Source: Pseudomonadota bacterium (lineage in GTDB: Bacteria; Bdellovibrionota; Bacteriovoracia; Bacteriovoracales; Bacteriovoracaceae). From it: DNA of 64,000 bases. Shown in pieces: positions 17,538 through 26,010 of this stretch (its first letter is position 1; each line of letters begins with the position of its first letter). The stretch spans positions 1-64,000 of the forward strand of contig JAIYBW010000009.1 in the NCBI GenBank assembly GCA_027488375.1. The letters are read 5' to 3'. The notes under the pieces are model-generated. The model made no database searches and was not told the origin of the DNA. It was given only the letters and a program-made list of their open reading frames with translations. A program made the translations under genes and the position numbers.

Positions 17538-18275
17538 TCATAATTTTTTTGGGAAAGTCGCCGAATAATATTTCCATAAAGATCTTAAAATGAAGGGCAA
17601 TGAAACGACCATGACCGATGGAATAAGATTACTAATAAAGAAAACGAATTTCGTAAGTGCCGGTACAGTGTAAGTATCGATTGCTGTTCTATAAGTAATT
17701 TGTGTAAGAGCCCAAACGATGGACAAAAATATAAAAGATATAATAAATATAAAGTTGCTTTTGGCGGATTTGTAATTTGACTCGATGCCGCCTTCAGTAA
17801 TTATTCTAAAAAAAAACTCAACTATAAATGTGATAATGATAGGCATCAATGCGTATAAATTAACTAACATTTCAAAACTTGCTAGAGAAGGTAAATTTTT
17901 TTCCTTATTTCTCAAATTATCAATTTCAAGCTGAAAAACTTCAGAAATTTGATCATTCGAGATCCAAAAACTCAGTGCAATACCACAAAAGAATGAAAGT
18001 GCTCTAATCCAGAATATGATCTTGCTGTAACGAAGTCGTCTAGATTTTTTTATTTGATATTCTTCATAGCTTAACCCCATATCAGACTCAAAATCTTCTA
18101 TTGCCATTAAGATTGAAGAAGGGTTTAAGATTTTCTCCGGATTTTCAACTATGCCATGTTTTTTCAGTGCGTTTACCAATGCTTCTTCAAGATGCTCTTT
18201 ATTCTTTGAGGATGCTAATTTGATTGAGTTATTTAATTTTGAAAATTTCGTTGCGATATCATTCACTTTGATCAT
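17538..18275 (-). CDS. Multi-pass membrane protein, unknown
   Basis: This 245-residue protein has a soluble helical N-terminal ~85 residues, then about four hydrophobic segments (IIFWIRALSFFCGIALSFWI; MLVNLYALMPIIITFIVEFF; FIFIISFIFLSIVWAL; FVFFISNLIPSVMVVSLPFI). It overlaps the gene before it (18259-18747) by 17 nt, so the pair forms a two-gene operon divergent from the AAA+ genes. It could be a membrane effector of that locus, but no family was recognised. Confidence 0.7.
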   Translation of the reverse strand: MIKVNDIATKFSKLNNSIKLASSKNKEHLEEALVNALKKHGIVENPEKILNPSSILMAIEDFESDMGLSYEEYQIKKSRRLRYSKIIFWIRALSFFCGIALSFWISNDQISEVFQLEIDNLRNKEKNLPSLASFEMLVNLYALMPIIITFIVEFFFRIITEGGIESNYKSAKSNFIFIISFIFLSIVWALTQITYRTAIDTYTVPALTKFVFFISNLIPSVMVVSLPFILRSLWKYYSATFPKKL

Positions 18276-18747
18276 TTCCTATATTTGAAATTGAAGCAGA
18301 GAAAGGATTGAAGAAGTTGCCAATTAAAGATACGTATTCCTTTAATGCCTCTTTACCTTTTTCTGTAATTTCATATTCCATGTTAATTTTTTTTACGTAA
18401 CCCAAATACTTTGGCCGTTTATTAGCCTGATCTTCTTCCTCAACCGAATCCCTAATATCTTTTGGATCAAACTCTACCAAATCTTTCATTATGTCATATA
18501 TTCGAGGACGAAGAAGTTTTTCAATAGCTCTAAAATCTAGTTTTTTGTCAGTTTGAGAGTTAATTTGATCAAAGCAGTTAAAATAATCTTTGGTAATTTC
18601 TTCAACAATTCGATATGCCGCTAGCATCGGCTTCCTATGATTGGTAGTCTTTTCTTTATTCAAAACAATCAAAATTAGAATTGGCAAAGCCTCAAAGACG
18701 ATACTTTTGACCCTAAATAAAGAATGATTACTCACTTCTTCACTCAT
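18259..18747 (-). CDS. Winged-helix-like protein paired with membrane protein
   Basis: This 162-residue protein has a helical N-terminus and a segment around residues 60-140 (IEKLLRPRIYDIMKDLVEFD, later YLGYVKKINMEYEITEKGKE) that looks like a winged helix ending in the YEITEKGKE wing typical of such DNA-binding folds. It may regulate the divergent AAA+ genes and its own operon, or be a partner of the membrane protein. The family is not identified. Confidence 0.65.
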   Translation of the reverse strand: MSEEVSNHSLFRVKSIVFEALPILILIVLNKEKTTNHRKPMLAAYRIVEEITKDYFNCFDQINSQTDKKLDFRAIEKLLRPRIYDIMKDLVEFDPKDIRDSVEEEDQANKRPKYLGYVKKINMEYEITEKGKEALKEYVSLIGNFFNPFSASISNIGNDQSE

Positions 18748-18801
18748 ATATCCAAACTTCCAATCGAGAGCAAAAGAAAAAACAGTGACTTAGCCGACAG
18801 C

Positions 18802-18840
18802 GTCAAAAAAAGTTGACTTTTTTTATCTGTATTGTATGAT
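18802..18840 (+). promoter_or_regulatory. Sigma-70-type promoter with overlapping repeat, before AAA+ genes
   Basis: TTGACT (18813-18818), 16 nt, then TATGAT (18835-18840) read toward the AAA+ gene at 19010, leaving a ~165-nt leader. GTCAA (18802-18806) and TTGAC (18813-18817) form a small inverted repeat over the -35 box, a possible repressor site for the divergently encoded winged-helix protein. Confidence 0.5.
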
Positions 18841-19009
18841 TCTGTTGTTCTTGTATATAAAAACATATTTTAAATGATCGGATTCCTAGCTTTAAACTTT
18901 AGAATTATTTTTTATTTGTCTTTAAATTTTTGAAGCAGTGCTCAGGATAAGTAATTGAAATTAAGAGTTCGTAAATAATTTTTAATAAGAAGAGAAAGGG
19001 GGGTGGTCA

Positions 19010-20350
19010 ATGAGTATTTTAACCTACGCAAAATCAAAAAAATTCATGCTCGATTGGCTGAAAAATGAGTCAAAACAAGACATTGTTTCAGTCATAGATA
19101 TCATAAATGATGGCAATGATTTTGATTTTTTGATTCCAGTTTCTGGATCTAAATCAGATCTCATTTACAATTTAAGTGATGTGCCTAAGCGGATTCTTTG
19201 GGATGCAATAGACCAAGTCTTTCCAGACATTGACGCCGATGATGAGGATGAAGATGACGATGATGATTGGGTTATAAATAATGATTCATCAAAAAATGAA
19301 ATGCTCGATTGGCTTGAAGATGAACCAAGAGAAGAGATCTTGTCTGTCATAAATCTCATCAATGATGGAAATGATTATGATTACAAATTGAACATCAGTG
19401 GAACAAAAAATGATTTGATTAATGAGCTTCTAAATGTTCCTAAAAATGTAATTTGGAACGCAATAGATGAGGTTTTTCCCGATTGCGATTCCGATGATGA
19501 AGATGAAGATGAAGAAAACAGCGACCAGTATGACAAAGATAAGCCATCTGGCTCAAGACAATCTTCAAAAAAGTCCGAAGAATTTAATTTAGTACAACCT
19601 AGAGACATAGCGCTTAATTCATTCGACTTGAAAATCTTAAATTTGGATCAGGATCCAGATCAATTACTAAGACGAATTGAGAATTTCTACAAATTACGTT
19701 CAAGCGATTTTGGATTTCACAATCTTACGGTACTGCTTTCTGGCCCATCTGGAGCTGGGAAAACACATCTGATAAGGTTCCTTTCGAAAAGATTAAACAA
19801 ACCAGTCATGTTTCTGTCTGCTAGTTCCTTCCTAAGTAAATATGTTGGTGAAACAGAACAAAATACAAAGAAAATTTTCGAATACGCTGAAAAACACGAC
19901 TGCATTGTCTTCATAGACGAAATCGAGGGACTATTACAATCAAGAGCTAGTGCAGATAACTCTTGGGAGCTAACTCAAATAAATGAGTTGTTAGTGAGAC
20001 TAGAAAAATTCAAAGGCGTATGTATTGGAGCAACGAATCTTTATCAAAGTCTTGATGCGGCATTTTATCGAAGATTTACACTGAAAATAGAGTTCTCATT
20101 CATGAAGAAAGAGGTCAGGTGGCAATATGTAAAAAATAAATTTTATCAAATCTTAAATTCTGAAATGGATTCAGGTGTTGAAGAACTTCTCAAAAACATA
20201 GAATACCTTACTCCCGGAGACATTGAATCGGTATACCGCAGATTAATACTCGATGGTGTCAAATATTCAGGGAAAGCCATTGTTAAAGAGATTGAAAGAG
20301 AAGTCTCGCTCAAGAAACATGTCTTTCAAAAAAAAATAAACCTTAAATGA
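19010..20350 (+). CDS. AAA+ ATPase with tandem duplicated N-terminal domain
   Basis: This 446-residue protein has two ~75-residue N-terminal copies (~14-88 and ~96-168), each opening MLDWL(K/E) and ending VFPD followed by an acidic run (DDEDEDDDDD; DDEDEDEEN). A flexible linker follows, then one classical AAA domain (~220-430) with Walker A GPSGAGKT (~244), Walker B FIDEIEG (~301) and sensor segment IGATN, then RR before the second region. The repeats could bind partners or substrate. It shares AAA sequence (LSKYVGETEQN, SRASADNSWELTQINELL) with the second ATPase encoded downstream, so the two probably arose from one ancestor. Confidence 0.85.
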   Translation: MSILTYAKSKKFMLDWLKNESKQDIVSVIDIINDGNDFDFLIPVSGSKSDLIYNLSDVPKRILWDAIDQVFPDIDADDEDEDDDDDWVINNDSSKNEMLDWLEDEPREEILSVINLINDGNDYDYKLNISGTKNDLINELLNVPKNVIWNAIDEVFPDCDSDDEDEDEENSDQYDKDKPSGSRQSSKKSEEFNLVQPRDIALNSFDLKILNLDQDPDQLLRRIENFYKLRSSDFGFHNLTVLLSGPSGAGKTHLIRFLSKRLNKPVMFLSASSFLSKYVGETEQNTKKIFEYAEKHDCIVFIDEIEGLLQSRASADNSWELTQINELLVRLEKFKGVCIGATNLYQSLDAAFYRRFTLKIEFSFMKKEVRWQYVKNKFYQILNSEMDSGVEELLKNIEYLTPGDIESVYRRLILDGVKYSGKAIVKEIEREVSLKKHVFQKKINLK

Positions 20351-20395
20351 AGAACAATTGCCATTTTTTTAAAAAAATTAATCAAAGGAGATTGT

Positions 20396-20722
20396 ATGTC
20401 GAAGAAAATTTCTGATGAAGACAAAAAACTTTTAAAGCATTTTGAAAATGAACTTAAGAAGTTAGAGAAACGAGCAGATGATATGCTTAACCCTAAACCT
20501 ACAAAAGAGGATATTAAGCTTGACCAAGAAATTAGGCAGCTCGAAAAAGAGATAGCTGGAACTTCAAAATTTTGCAAAACTGCTCTAATGAAAAATGCTC
20601 AGCAAAAAAAAGAAGTTGAGAAAATTCTTAAACATGACCCTAAAAATAAAAATGCTCATAAAGCTCTACAATCTTTAAAGAAAAATAGAGCTAACCTGGA
20701 AAAATTGCAGTCAGATTATTGA
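20396..20722 (+). CDS. Small coiled-coil partner of the AAA+ module
   Basis: This 108-residue protein, very rich in Lys and Glu, is predicted to be almost all helix/coiled coil (FENELKKLEKRADDML, then LDQEIRQLEKEIAG). CAAAGGAGATTGT gives a good ribosome site 45 nt after the AAA+ gene. It resembles in size, charge and position the helical proteins encoded after the second AAA+ gene, suggesting each ATPase has its own small adaptor. Confidence 0.75.
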   Translation: MSKKISDEDKKLLKHFENELKKLEKRADDMLNPKPTKEDIKLDQEIRQLEKEIAGTSKFCKTALMKNAQQKKEVEKILKHDPKNKNAHKALQSLKKNRANLEKLQSDY

Positions 20723-20813
20723 GTAGGCTTAGTTTTTGCAAATTTGCTTTTATTATTTTTTAGTACTTGGTTCATATAGTATCAAAAAAAAATTCGAGAT
20801 TAGTTCCCTATCA

Positions 20814-20835
20814 AATTGGACATGGCGGTCCAATT
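20814..20835. repeat. 8-bp inverted repeat in AAA+ intergenic leader
   Basis: AATTGGAC (20814-20821) and GTCCAATT (20828-20835) flank ATGGCG. It belongs to a 323-bp gap (20723-21045) with three strong palindromes and no gene. The gap is probably the promoter and leader of the large AAA+ gene, or a small structured RNA. Confidence 0.45.
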
Positions 20836-20881
20836 ATTTAAATTCAAAGACGAATAATTTAATAAATGAGGCTTTCTAAGA

Positions 20882-20898
20882 GAGACATATATTGTCTC
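20882..20898. promoter_or_regulatory. GACA-N5-TGTC palindrome (GAGACA-tatat-TGTCTC)
   Basis: A 17-bp palindrome with the same core and 5-bp A+T-rich spacer as sites at 38058, 42520, 42908, 48815 and 55238. It lies ~150 bp before the 741-residue AAA+ gene. It is the candidate operator of a shared regulator, most likely one of the HTH/WYL proteins encoded at 41-48 kb. Confidence 0.55.
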
Positions 20899-20983
20899 AG
20901 CTAAAAGCTATTAAGAACTTTTAGGTAAGCTGTAATACTAGGGCAGAGGATGGATATAGAAATTTGGGGTGAGAAGATAGAGA

Positions 20984-21006
20984 AGAAGGACAATATTTGT
21001 CCTTCT
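20984..21006. repeat. 9-bp perfect inverted repeat just before the AAA+ gene
   Basis: AGAAGGACA (20984-20992) and TGTCCTTCT (20998-21006) flank a 5-nt spacer. It contains the GACA-N5-TGTC core but has longer, different flanks, so it may be either another operator or a leader hairpin. It ends 40 nt before the start codon. Confidence 0.45.
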
Positions 21007-21045
21007 ATTGGTTTAGCTTAAAAAGAAAAACAAGGTGGAGACAAG

Positions 21046-23271
21046 ATGAAAATAAATGAAATGGCCCTTCGATTTTTTGCAATCGATCTTATTCAGAAAA
21101 TTGATAAATTTGATAAATATGATGGTTGGGAAATTCTTCGGGGATCCATTGATCTATTAAGCGATGATTCTCAAATGGAAATATACAACGATATATTTCA
21201 GTTAGTTCCATCTAACTCAAGAGATGTTATAAAAAGAAAACATACCCGAGCGGGTGTTGATTTTTATGAGGAAGATGAAGATGAGTCTGAAGAGAAGGAG
21301 AATTATGACCTAGAAGACTTTATTGTAAATATTCAGGATGAAAGTGGATCAAGAAAAAGATCCAAAGCAGTTGCTGATATGTCTGTTACTCGCGCATTGA
21401 ACTCTATGTCAAATAGAGCTGCAAGAAAATTAATCATAGAAAAAATTGAAAATAATCTCAACATGACCCTCACCGTGACTGAAGATCCCGTCATGAAAAA
21501 GCTTCAGGAGTTATCTACTTTTTTTAAATTAAAAGAGTCACAGTTGAAGTTTCTTAATCTTGTTTATCATGAAACGATTAATCATAAGAAAACTCTTGGG
21601 GAACTTGTGAGTTCATCCTCGGATATCACTGAGATTTATACTGAATGTACAGAGATCGATGCAAGGGACTGGTGCTCAAGATCGATTGAAAATCCCCTCG
21701 TCCTTAAAGGGCTTATGAAGTTTGGGCAACGAAATAAAACGATCCTAACTGATATGGTTTTGGACTATATAAGTAAGGATACTCCCCCTGATCTAACCGA
21801 TATGTTTCTCAAAAGAGATCCTCTTGAAATAACCTTTCCCCTTGAGACTTTTAAGCAAAGTGATTCTCAAAAAAGCAATCTTCTTCAAATTTTGAGAACT
21901 AATGAGAAAGTGAACATACTTTTCTCTGGGCTTGAAGGCACGGGTAAAACAGAGCTCGCTCGGGCGATCACTAAAGAGCTAGATCTGAATTGCTATTTTC
22001 TAAAACCATATAATGAAAAGGGGAGTGACTCACTTAGTGAGAGGAGAATGGGTCTTTTTGCGGCGACCTCGCTTCTTCCTAATCTTCCCAAGTCAGTTCT
22101 CATTGTGGATGAAGCAGATAAGCTTCTTGCTACTAAAAGATCAGGTGGCTTTTTTAGCATGTTCATGGAAAACGTGAATGATGATGAGAAGGCCTGGACG
22201 AATCAGTTTCTTGATCAATCAACCATAAAAATCATCTTTATTACAAATAGAAACTCGATTGATCGCTCAACACTTAGGCGCTTCAATATGATGATGGAAT
22301 TTGACTCACTCACCTCAGAGCAGACTGCGAGCATGGTTGGTCGAATTCTAAAAGAAAAGAGTCTTACGAGCATTAATCGAAGTGAAATAGTTGAATTTAT
22401 CGAAGAGAATCCCGGGCTTAATATTGGCTCCTATGCTCTAGCTGCAGATACAGCACTTGGCTCAACTGATCTTGAAACTCAAAAGTCAGTCTTTTTTGAA
22501 GTTCTCTCTTCTCATCACTCAGTACTTGGACAAACTGGTTCTAAAAGAACCCTTGCCGGTGATTTTGATCAGTCCCTTTTAAATTTATCTATGCCAGTAG
22601 AGCGAATCCTAGAAGCCGTAAAAAAGATTAAAGAAGGAAAAAGCCACGCAAAACAACTTCCGATGATGTTTTATGGACCACCTGGGACTGGGAAAACGGA
22701 GCTCGCTCACCAGATCGCTAAAGCTCACGGCATGAAGCTTGATATTTATGGAGCAAGTGATCTTTTAGATCCTTATGTTGGAAGAACCGAGCAAAAAATT
22801 GCTGAAGCCTTCAAGAAATCCTCAGCTGATCCAAAATCTATTCTTTTTATCGATGAGGCAGATTCATTATTTAAGAGTCGAGTGAGTGCTGAGCGCTCTT
22901 GGATGGTTTCACAAACTAATGAATTCTTGCGCCAAATGGAAAACTATAAGGGCATATTCATTGCTGCCACTAACTTTAATACCCTCATGGATGAGGCCGC
23001 AATGCGGAGATTTCATATTAAATTAGAGTTTAGGCCCTTAACAGGTGAGAAGCTTTTAAGTCTTTATAAACTTAAGTTCATAAGCCTTTTTGGTGAGGTT
23101 GATGAAAAAGTCCAAAAAGAAATTCTAAAAATTAATAATCTCACCCCAGGAGACATTCACGCGGTTTGGTCAAGACTCCTTTATCAGGATCAATTGGCCC
23201 ATGAAGAAATCCTAACTGAACTCAAAAAAGAGCTTTCTTTTAAAATGAGTCAAAAGGCGATCACTTTGTGA
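21046..23271 (+). CDS. Double AAA+ ATPase
   Basis: This 741-residue protein has an N-terminal helical domain, an acidic stretch (EEDEDESEEKE), a helical middle region, and two AAA domains. The first has Walker A GLEGTGKT (~295) and Walker B LIVDEADK (~352). The second has GPPGTGKT (~543), LFIDEADSLF (~600) and AATNF, then a MRR arginine segment. Two stacked AAA rings are the CDC48/ClpB-type plan for unfolding or remodelling. Ribosome site AAGGTGGAGA. The small ORF that follows overlaps it (GTGA), so partner proteins are co-translated. Substrate unknown. Confidence 0.88.
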   Translation: MKINEMALRFFAIDLIQKIDKFDKYDGWEILRGSIDLLSDDSQMEIYNDIFQLVPSNSRDVIKRKHTRAGVDFYEEDEDESEEKENYDLEDFIVNIQDESGSRKRSKAVADMSVTRALNSMSNRAARKLIIEKIENNLNMTLTVTEDPVMKKLQELSTFFKLKESQLKFLNLVYHETINHKKTLGELVSSSSDITEIYTECTEIDARDWCSRSIENPLVLKGLMKFGQRNKTILTDMVLDYISKDTPPDLTDMFLKRDPLEITFPLETFKQSDSQKSNLLQILRTNEKVNILFSGLEGTGKTELARAITKELDLNCYFLKPYNEKGSDSLSERRMGLFAATSLLPNLPKSVLIVDEADKLLATKRSGGFFSMFMENVNDDEKAWTNQFLDQSTIKIIFITNRNSIDRSTLRRFNMMMEFDSLTSEQTASMVGRILKEKSLTSINRSEIVEFIEENPGLNIGSYALAADTALGSTDLETQKSVFFEVLSSHHSVLGQTGSKRTLAGDFDQSLLNLSMPVERILEAVKKIKEGKSHAKQLPMMFYGPPGTGKTELAHQIAKAHGMKLDIYGASDLLDPYVGRTEQKIAEAFKKSSADPKSILFIDEADSLFKSRVSAERSWMVSQTNEFLRQMENYKGIFIAATNFNTLMDEAAMRRFHIKLEFRPLTGEKLLSLYKLKFISLFGEVDEKVQKEILKINNLTPGDIHAVWSRLLYQDQLAHEEILTELKKELSFKMSQKAITL

Positions 23272-23462
23272 ATAAAAACCTTCTCTCCATTGAAAAATTA
23301 AGATGCTTGCTAGATGAAAGAGAGCTTCTTAGAGAAGATATCAAACTTGATTCTACAAAAGAGAGTGAAGCACGTAAAAGACTTAAAAATGAGACGTCTC
23401 TAGAACTTAAAGGCTCAAAGACGAAGCCAAAATTAAAACTTATAAACTCAAGGTCATTATGA
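23268..23462 (+). CDS. Small charged helical protein, coupled to AAA+ gene
   Basis: This 64-residue protein starts with GTG overlapping the AAA+ stop (GTGA). It is Lys/Glu/Leu-rich and helical. Its end overlaps the next start (TTATGA), so the three genes form one translational unit. Probably an adaptor or subunit; no family recognised. Confidence 0.6.
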   Translation: MNKNLLSIEKLRCLLDERELLREDIKLDSTKESEARKRLKNETSLELKGSKTKPKLKLINSRSL

Positions 23463-23926
23463 AAAATACTGAAATTTTAAATAAAGCAATTAGTGAAGCA
23501 AATTCCAAATTTAAAAAGCTCTCAGAGCTTGATCCAAACTTTAAAAAGAAGGCCTATATGGTTCATTCTTCGAAATTTGGGCAATGTGGGCCTAGTGATG
23601 ATTTATTGAGCATTCTAAAAGAATTTCCTAAGGCACTTAGTCCTGAGGATTTAGTTAAGAGGATAAAGGAGTTACTTGATTTAAAGGCCACTGCCATAAA
23701 AGAGGGGAAGGCTACTCAAGCATTTGATAATGAAATCAAGGAGAATTTAGAGCAACTTGAAATCAAGGAAGAGGTAAATATTGAGCTTAGGTATAACCCC
23801 GGGACACTTGATTACGAGCTCATTCAAAAAGTGATGGAATCCGAGGCCATATCAAAGGAATTTACGAAATCACCCTTGGCGCCGGTGTTAGTGAGTTTTA
23901 AACAGGCCCTAGCAAATGATGAGTAG
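23459..23926 (+). CDS. Helical protein, last gene of the AAA+ operon
   Basis: This 155-residue soluble protein is mostly helical (TEILNKAISEANSKFKKLSE; VKRIKELLDLKATAIKEGK). There is no signal, membrane segment or catalytic motif. It overlaps the 64-residue ORF by 4 nt. As the final member of the AAA+ module it is a candidate substrate adaptor or effector; this rests on context only. Confidence 0.7.
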   Translation: MKNTEILNKAISEANSKFKKLSELDPNFKKKAYMVHSSKFGQCGPSDDLLSILKEFPKALSPEDLVKRIKELLDLKATAIKEGKATQAFDNEIKENLEQLEIKEEVNIELRYNPGTLDYELIQKVMESEAISKEFTKSPLAPVLVSFKQALANDE

Positions 23927-23991
23927 GAGTTTGCCAATTAGCTCAATTTTCTTGAAAATAAATGGGAGACTTATTTAAAGTTGGTTAAAAA

Positions 23992-24471
23992 ATGATGATT
24001 CGGAAAGAATATTTATCTAATAGATTTATTGCACTATTAATATTTTTATTGGTCTTTTTCATGGTTGATGATTCTTTTGCTAAAAGAACACGCGGAGGAA
24101 GAGTTAAGTCATACTCTTCAAAATCATACTCACCAAAAACTTTTAAAATAAAGAGTTATTACCCTAAAAGTTATTCAAAAAAAGCTCCAAAGCTTCCATC
24201 TTATAAAAGCTCAAAGAGTTTTAAGCCCTATAAATCCTCTCTCTCTACTGGAAAGAAGTCTGGATATAAGAGAAGTAGAGTAGTGAGAAGTAATTTTCAT
24301 AGATCTAATCCCTGCCCATCCACTGGAAGAAATAGGGGAGCTTGTCCTGGTTATGAGGTAGATCATATTGTTCCGCTTGCATGTGGGGGTTCAGATAGTA
24401 TTGGTAATATGCAATGGCTTACTAAGTCTGCAAATAGGCGAAAGGGTGCTATGGGGTGCAGGAGAAGATAG
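23992..24471 (+). CDS. Secreted HNH nuclease-like protein
   Basis: This 159-residue protein has a signal peptide (~1-30, cut after DSFA), a Ser/Lys/Tyr/Pro-rich basic linker (~32-95), and a C-terminal HNH motif with NPCPSTGRNRGACPGYEVDH (first His), VPLACGGSD, NMQWLTKSANRRKG (Asn and last basic residues) and a final Cys; paired cysteines likely bind zinc. It would cut DNA outside the cytoplasm, for example as a nutrient or prey-DNA nuclease or a secreted toxin. It closely resembles short HNH endonucleases of phages and exported nucleases. A hairpin follows the stop. Confidence 0.85.
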   Translation: MMIRKEYLSNRFIALLIFLLVFFMVDDSFAKRTRGGRVKSYSSKSYSPKTFKIKSYYPKSYSKKAPKLPSYKSSKSFKPYKSSLSTGKKSGYKRSRVVRSNFHRSNPCPSTGRNRGACPGYEVDHIVPLACGGSDSIGNMQWLTKSANRRKGAMGCRRR

Positions 24472-24473
24472 TG

Positions 24474-24509
24474 GACCTTTGAGGGATGTTGATTGGCATC
24501 CTAAGGGTC
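24474..24509. terminator. Stem-loop between convergent genes
   Basis: GACCTTT (24474-24480) pairs with AAGGGTC (24503-24509) with one G-U, and GGATG with CATCC inside, loop TTGATTGG. It starts just after the HNH gene stop and serves convergent transcripts. No strong T run, so termination efficiency is uncertain. Confidence 0.5.
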
Positions 24510-24527
24510 AAAGATAATTATGATTTC

Positions 24528-24995
24528 TTAAGCCTCTCTTAAATAAGATAGATCTACTGTTCCTTTCAGGTCTAATGTCGCGCCTGTCACTGGCTCGTCA
24601 AAGTCTTCGGCCATTATGATTCCTTTCTCAAGATGTTTTTTTTCTTGATCGAGTAGATGCTCGATTGCATAAATTCTAAACTGTCGCTCTTGAGGAACAC
24701 TCATGCCAGTTGATTCTTCGTTCTTTTCTTCCCATGATCTAATTGTCGATGCCGGAGCACTAATTATTTCGCCAAGGCTTGAAAGAGAAACCTTCATAAA
24801 AGTTCTAAGAAATTTCAATTTCTGGCCTGTTAATCGTTCTCTGCTGACTAGTAGTTGCTTCGCTGTAAGCAGCTTTACTTCATTGAGATTGATTTCGGAA
24901 TATTCTTCTCCATGAATTGATTTAATTTCAATATTGTGAAGAAGAACATTGAATCCAAATCCGGTGAAGATATATTCGCTAACGATTGTGTTCAT
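24528..24995 (-). CDS. HTH regulator, XRE/antitoxin-like
   Basis: This 155-residue protein opens with YIFTGFGFNVLLHNIEI, typical of a widespread antitoxin-like regulator family, followed by a predicted HTH (LTGQKLKFLRTFMKVSLSSL, then APASTIRSWEEKNE, ~56-95). The C-terminus is acidic. No toxin gene is adjacent in the same direction, so it may be an orphan regulator or control the divergent toxin-antitoxin pair at 25.3 kb. The ATG at 24995 follows AACCTCCAG on the opposite strand, read as CTGGAGGTT-type ribosome site context. Confidence 0.7.
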   Translation of the reverse strand: MNTIVSEYIFTGFGFNVLLHNIEIKSIHGEEYSEINLNEVKLLTAKQLLVSRERLTGQKLKFLRTFMKVSLSSLGEIISAPASTIRSWEEKNEESTGMSVPQERQFRIYAIEHLLDQEKKHLEKGIIMAEDFDEPVTGATLDLKGTVDLSYLREA

Positions 24996-25233
24996 ATTCT
25001 GGAGGTTTTATCGGAACTTTAGTGAAGAAACTATAACCAACTGTTAAAAAATGAACAATTAAACACTTTTAAAACAAGCAATAACAATACTTTAAAAATC
25101 CTTACTGCTCAAAAATAAATACAAGAGTAATAATAACACTTCAATTAATTCGGCACTACGATAGTTTACTCTAAGAGTCTGGAGAATATCGCTTAAGCTA
25201 TTGCTTAACTAGCGGAAATATCATTCAAACTCG

Positions 25234-25274
25234 CTTGTTGTAAAAAAATACAAGTTATACTATAATACAACAAG
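25234..25274 (+). promoter_or_regulatory. Promoter and operator of first toxin-antitoxin module
   Basis: TTGTAA (25238-25243), 17 nt, TATAAT (25261-25266) form a good promoter 27 nt upstream of the toxin start. The inverted repeat CTTGTTGTA (25234-25242) / TACAACAAG (25266-25274) covers the -35 and the end of the -10, with an extra half-site ATACAAG between them. This is the usual layout for conditional autorepression by the XRE antitoxin. The rest of 24996-25233 holds nothing I can name. Confidence 0.6.
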
Positions 25275-25292
25275 GTGAGGTAAGGGAGTCTA

Positions 25293-25589
25293 ATGGCCAA
25301 GGTAATTTTGTCAGAAAAGGGGGCTAAAGAGTTTGCAAAAACTATTGAGGTTTTCACTGACGAAGACAAAATTTCATTAAGGTATTGGATTTCATTTGTT
25401 GAAAGAAATGGTGTAGCAGCTGCTCAGTCTAATCCGTCTTTTCGAGATCATGAACTAACTGGTGAGTGGAATGGTTATAGAGCAGCTAGTTTTGGATTTT
25501 CCGCCCGAGTAATTTATCGAATTGTTGATTCACAAATAGAGATTGTTGAAATTGAGAGAATAACAACAACGCACAACTATAAAAGGTGA
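25293..25589 (+). CDS. RelE/YafQ-type mRNA interferase toxin
   Basis: This 98-residue protein has the RelE/ParE fold pattern: an N-terminal helical hairpin, then DHELTGEWNGYRAASFG and FSARVIYRIVDSQIEIVEIE, with the conserved basic residues and C-terminal TTTHNYKR. Such proteins cut ribosome-bound mRNA. The toxin gene comes first and the antitoxin second, 3 nt apart, the reverse of classical relBE but usual for HigBA-type pairs. Confidence 0.85.
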   Translation: MAKVILSEKGAKEFAKTIEVFTDEDKISLRYWISFVERNGVAAAQSNPSFRDHELTGEWNGYRAASFGFSARVIYRIVDSQIEIVEIERITTTHNYKR

Positions 25590-25592
25590 TTT

Positions 25593-25919
25593 ATGATTAA
25601 TGCTGGAGAATTTTTAGATAAGCTTGCATTTAATGGATCATCCCCGAATGCTGGTGATTATGTAAGAGCTCAAAGAAAGATCTTAAATTTTACACTCGAG
25701 GATCTCGAGAATGTTACGGGTATCGATAAGGCGAACCTCAGTGCTTACGAAAATAACAAAAAAGAAATTGGTGTGAAAGTTGCTGTAAAGCTAGGAGCTG
25801 CTTTAAATTTAGATCCGAATATATTAATTGAATCTACCATTCAGGCCCAACTTAAGAGTCCTGAGATAAAAGAAATCCTTTCAAAATCGAAGAAGCTTTC
25901 AAAGAAGAAGAGTGCATAA
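25593..25919 (+). CDS. XRE-family antitoxin
   Basis: This 108-residue protein has a Cro/C1-type HTH (RAQRKILNFTLEDLENVTGI, then DKANLSAYENNK, ~28-62) and a basic C-terminal tail that may fold on toxin binding. The ribosome site AAAAGGTGATTT is good. It should neutralise the RelE-type toxin and bind the palindrome upstream of the pair. Confidence 0.85.
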   Translation: MINAGEFLDKLAFNGSSPNAGDYVRAQRKILNFTLEDLENVTGIDKANLSAYENNKKEIGVKVAVKLGAALNLDPNILIESTIQAQLKSPEIKEILSKSKKLSKKKSA

Positions 25920-26010
25920 ATCGATCTATAATCAAATCGAAGAGTCCGGGGATTATTGGATAATTATTATCCCTTGATTCAAAAATAAGATGCTCTTGAA
26001 TTAGTTTAAA

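Noticed and set aside
19165-19914. Minus-strand ORFs rich in serine opposite the AAA+ gene
   Set aside because: The serine runs are the complement of the Asp/Glu codons in the acidic linkers of the plus-strand gene; they have no ribosome sites.
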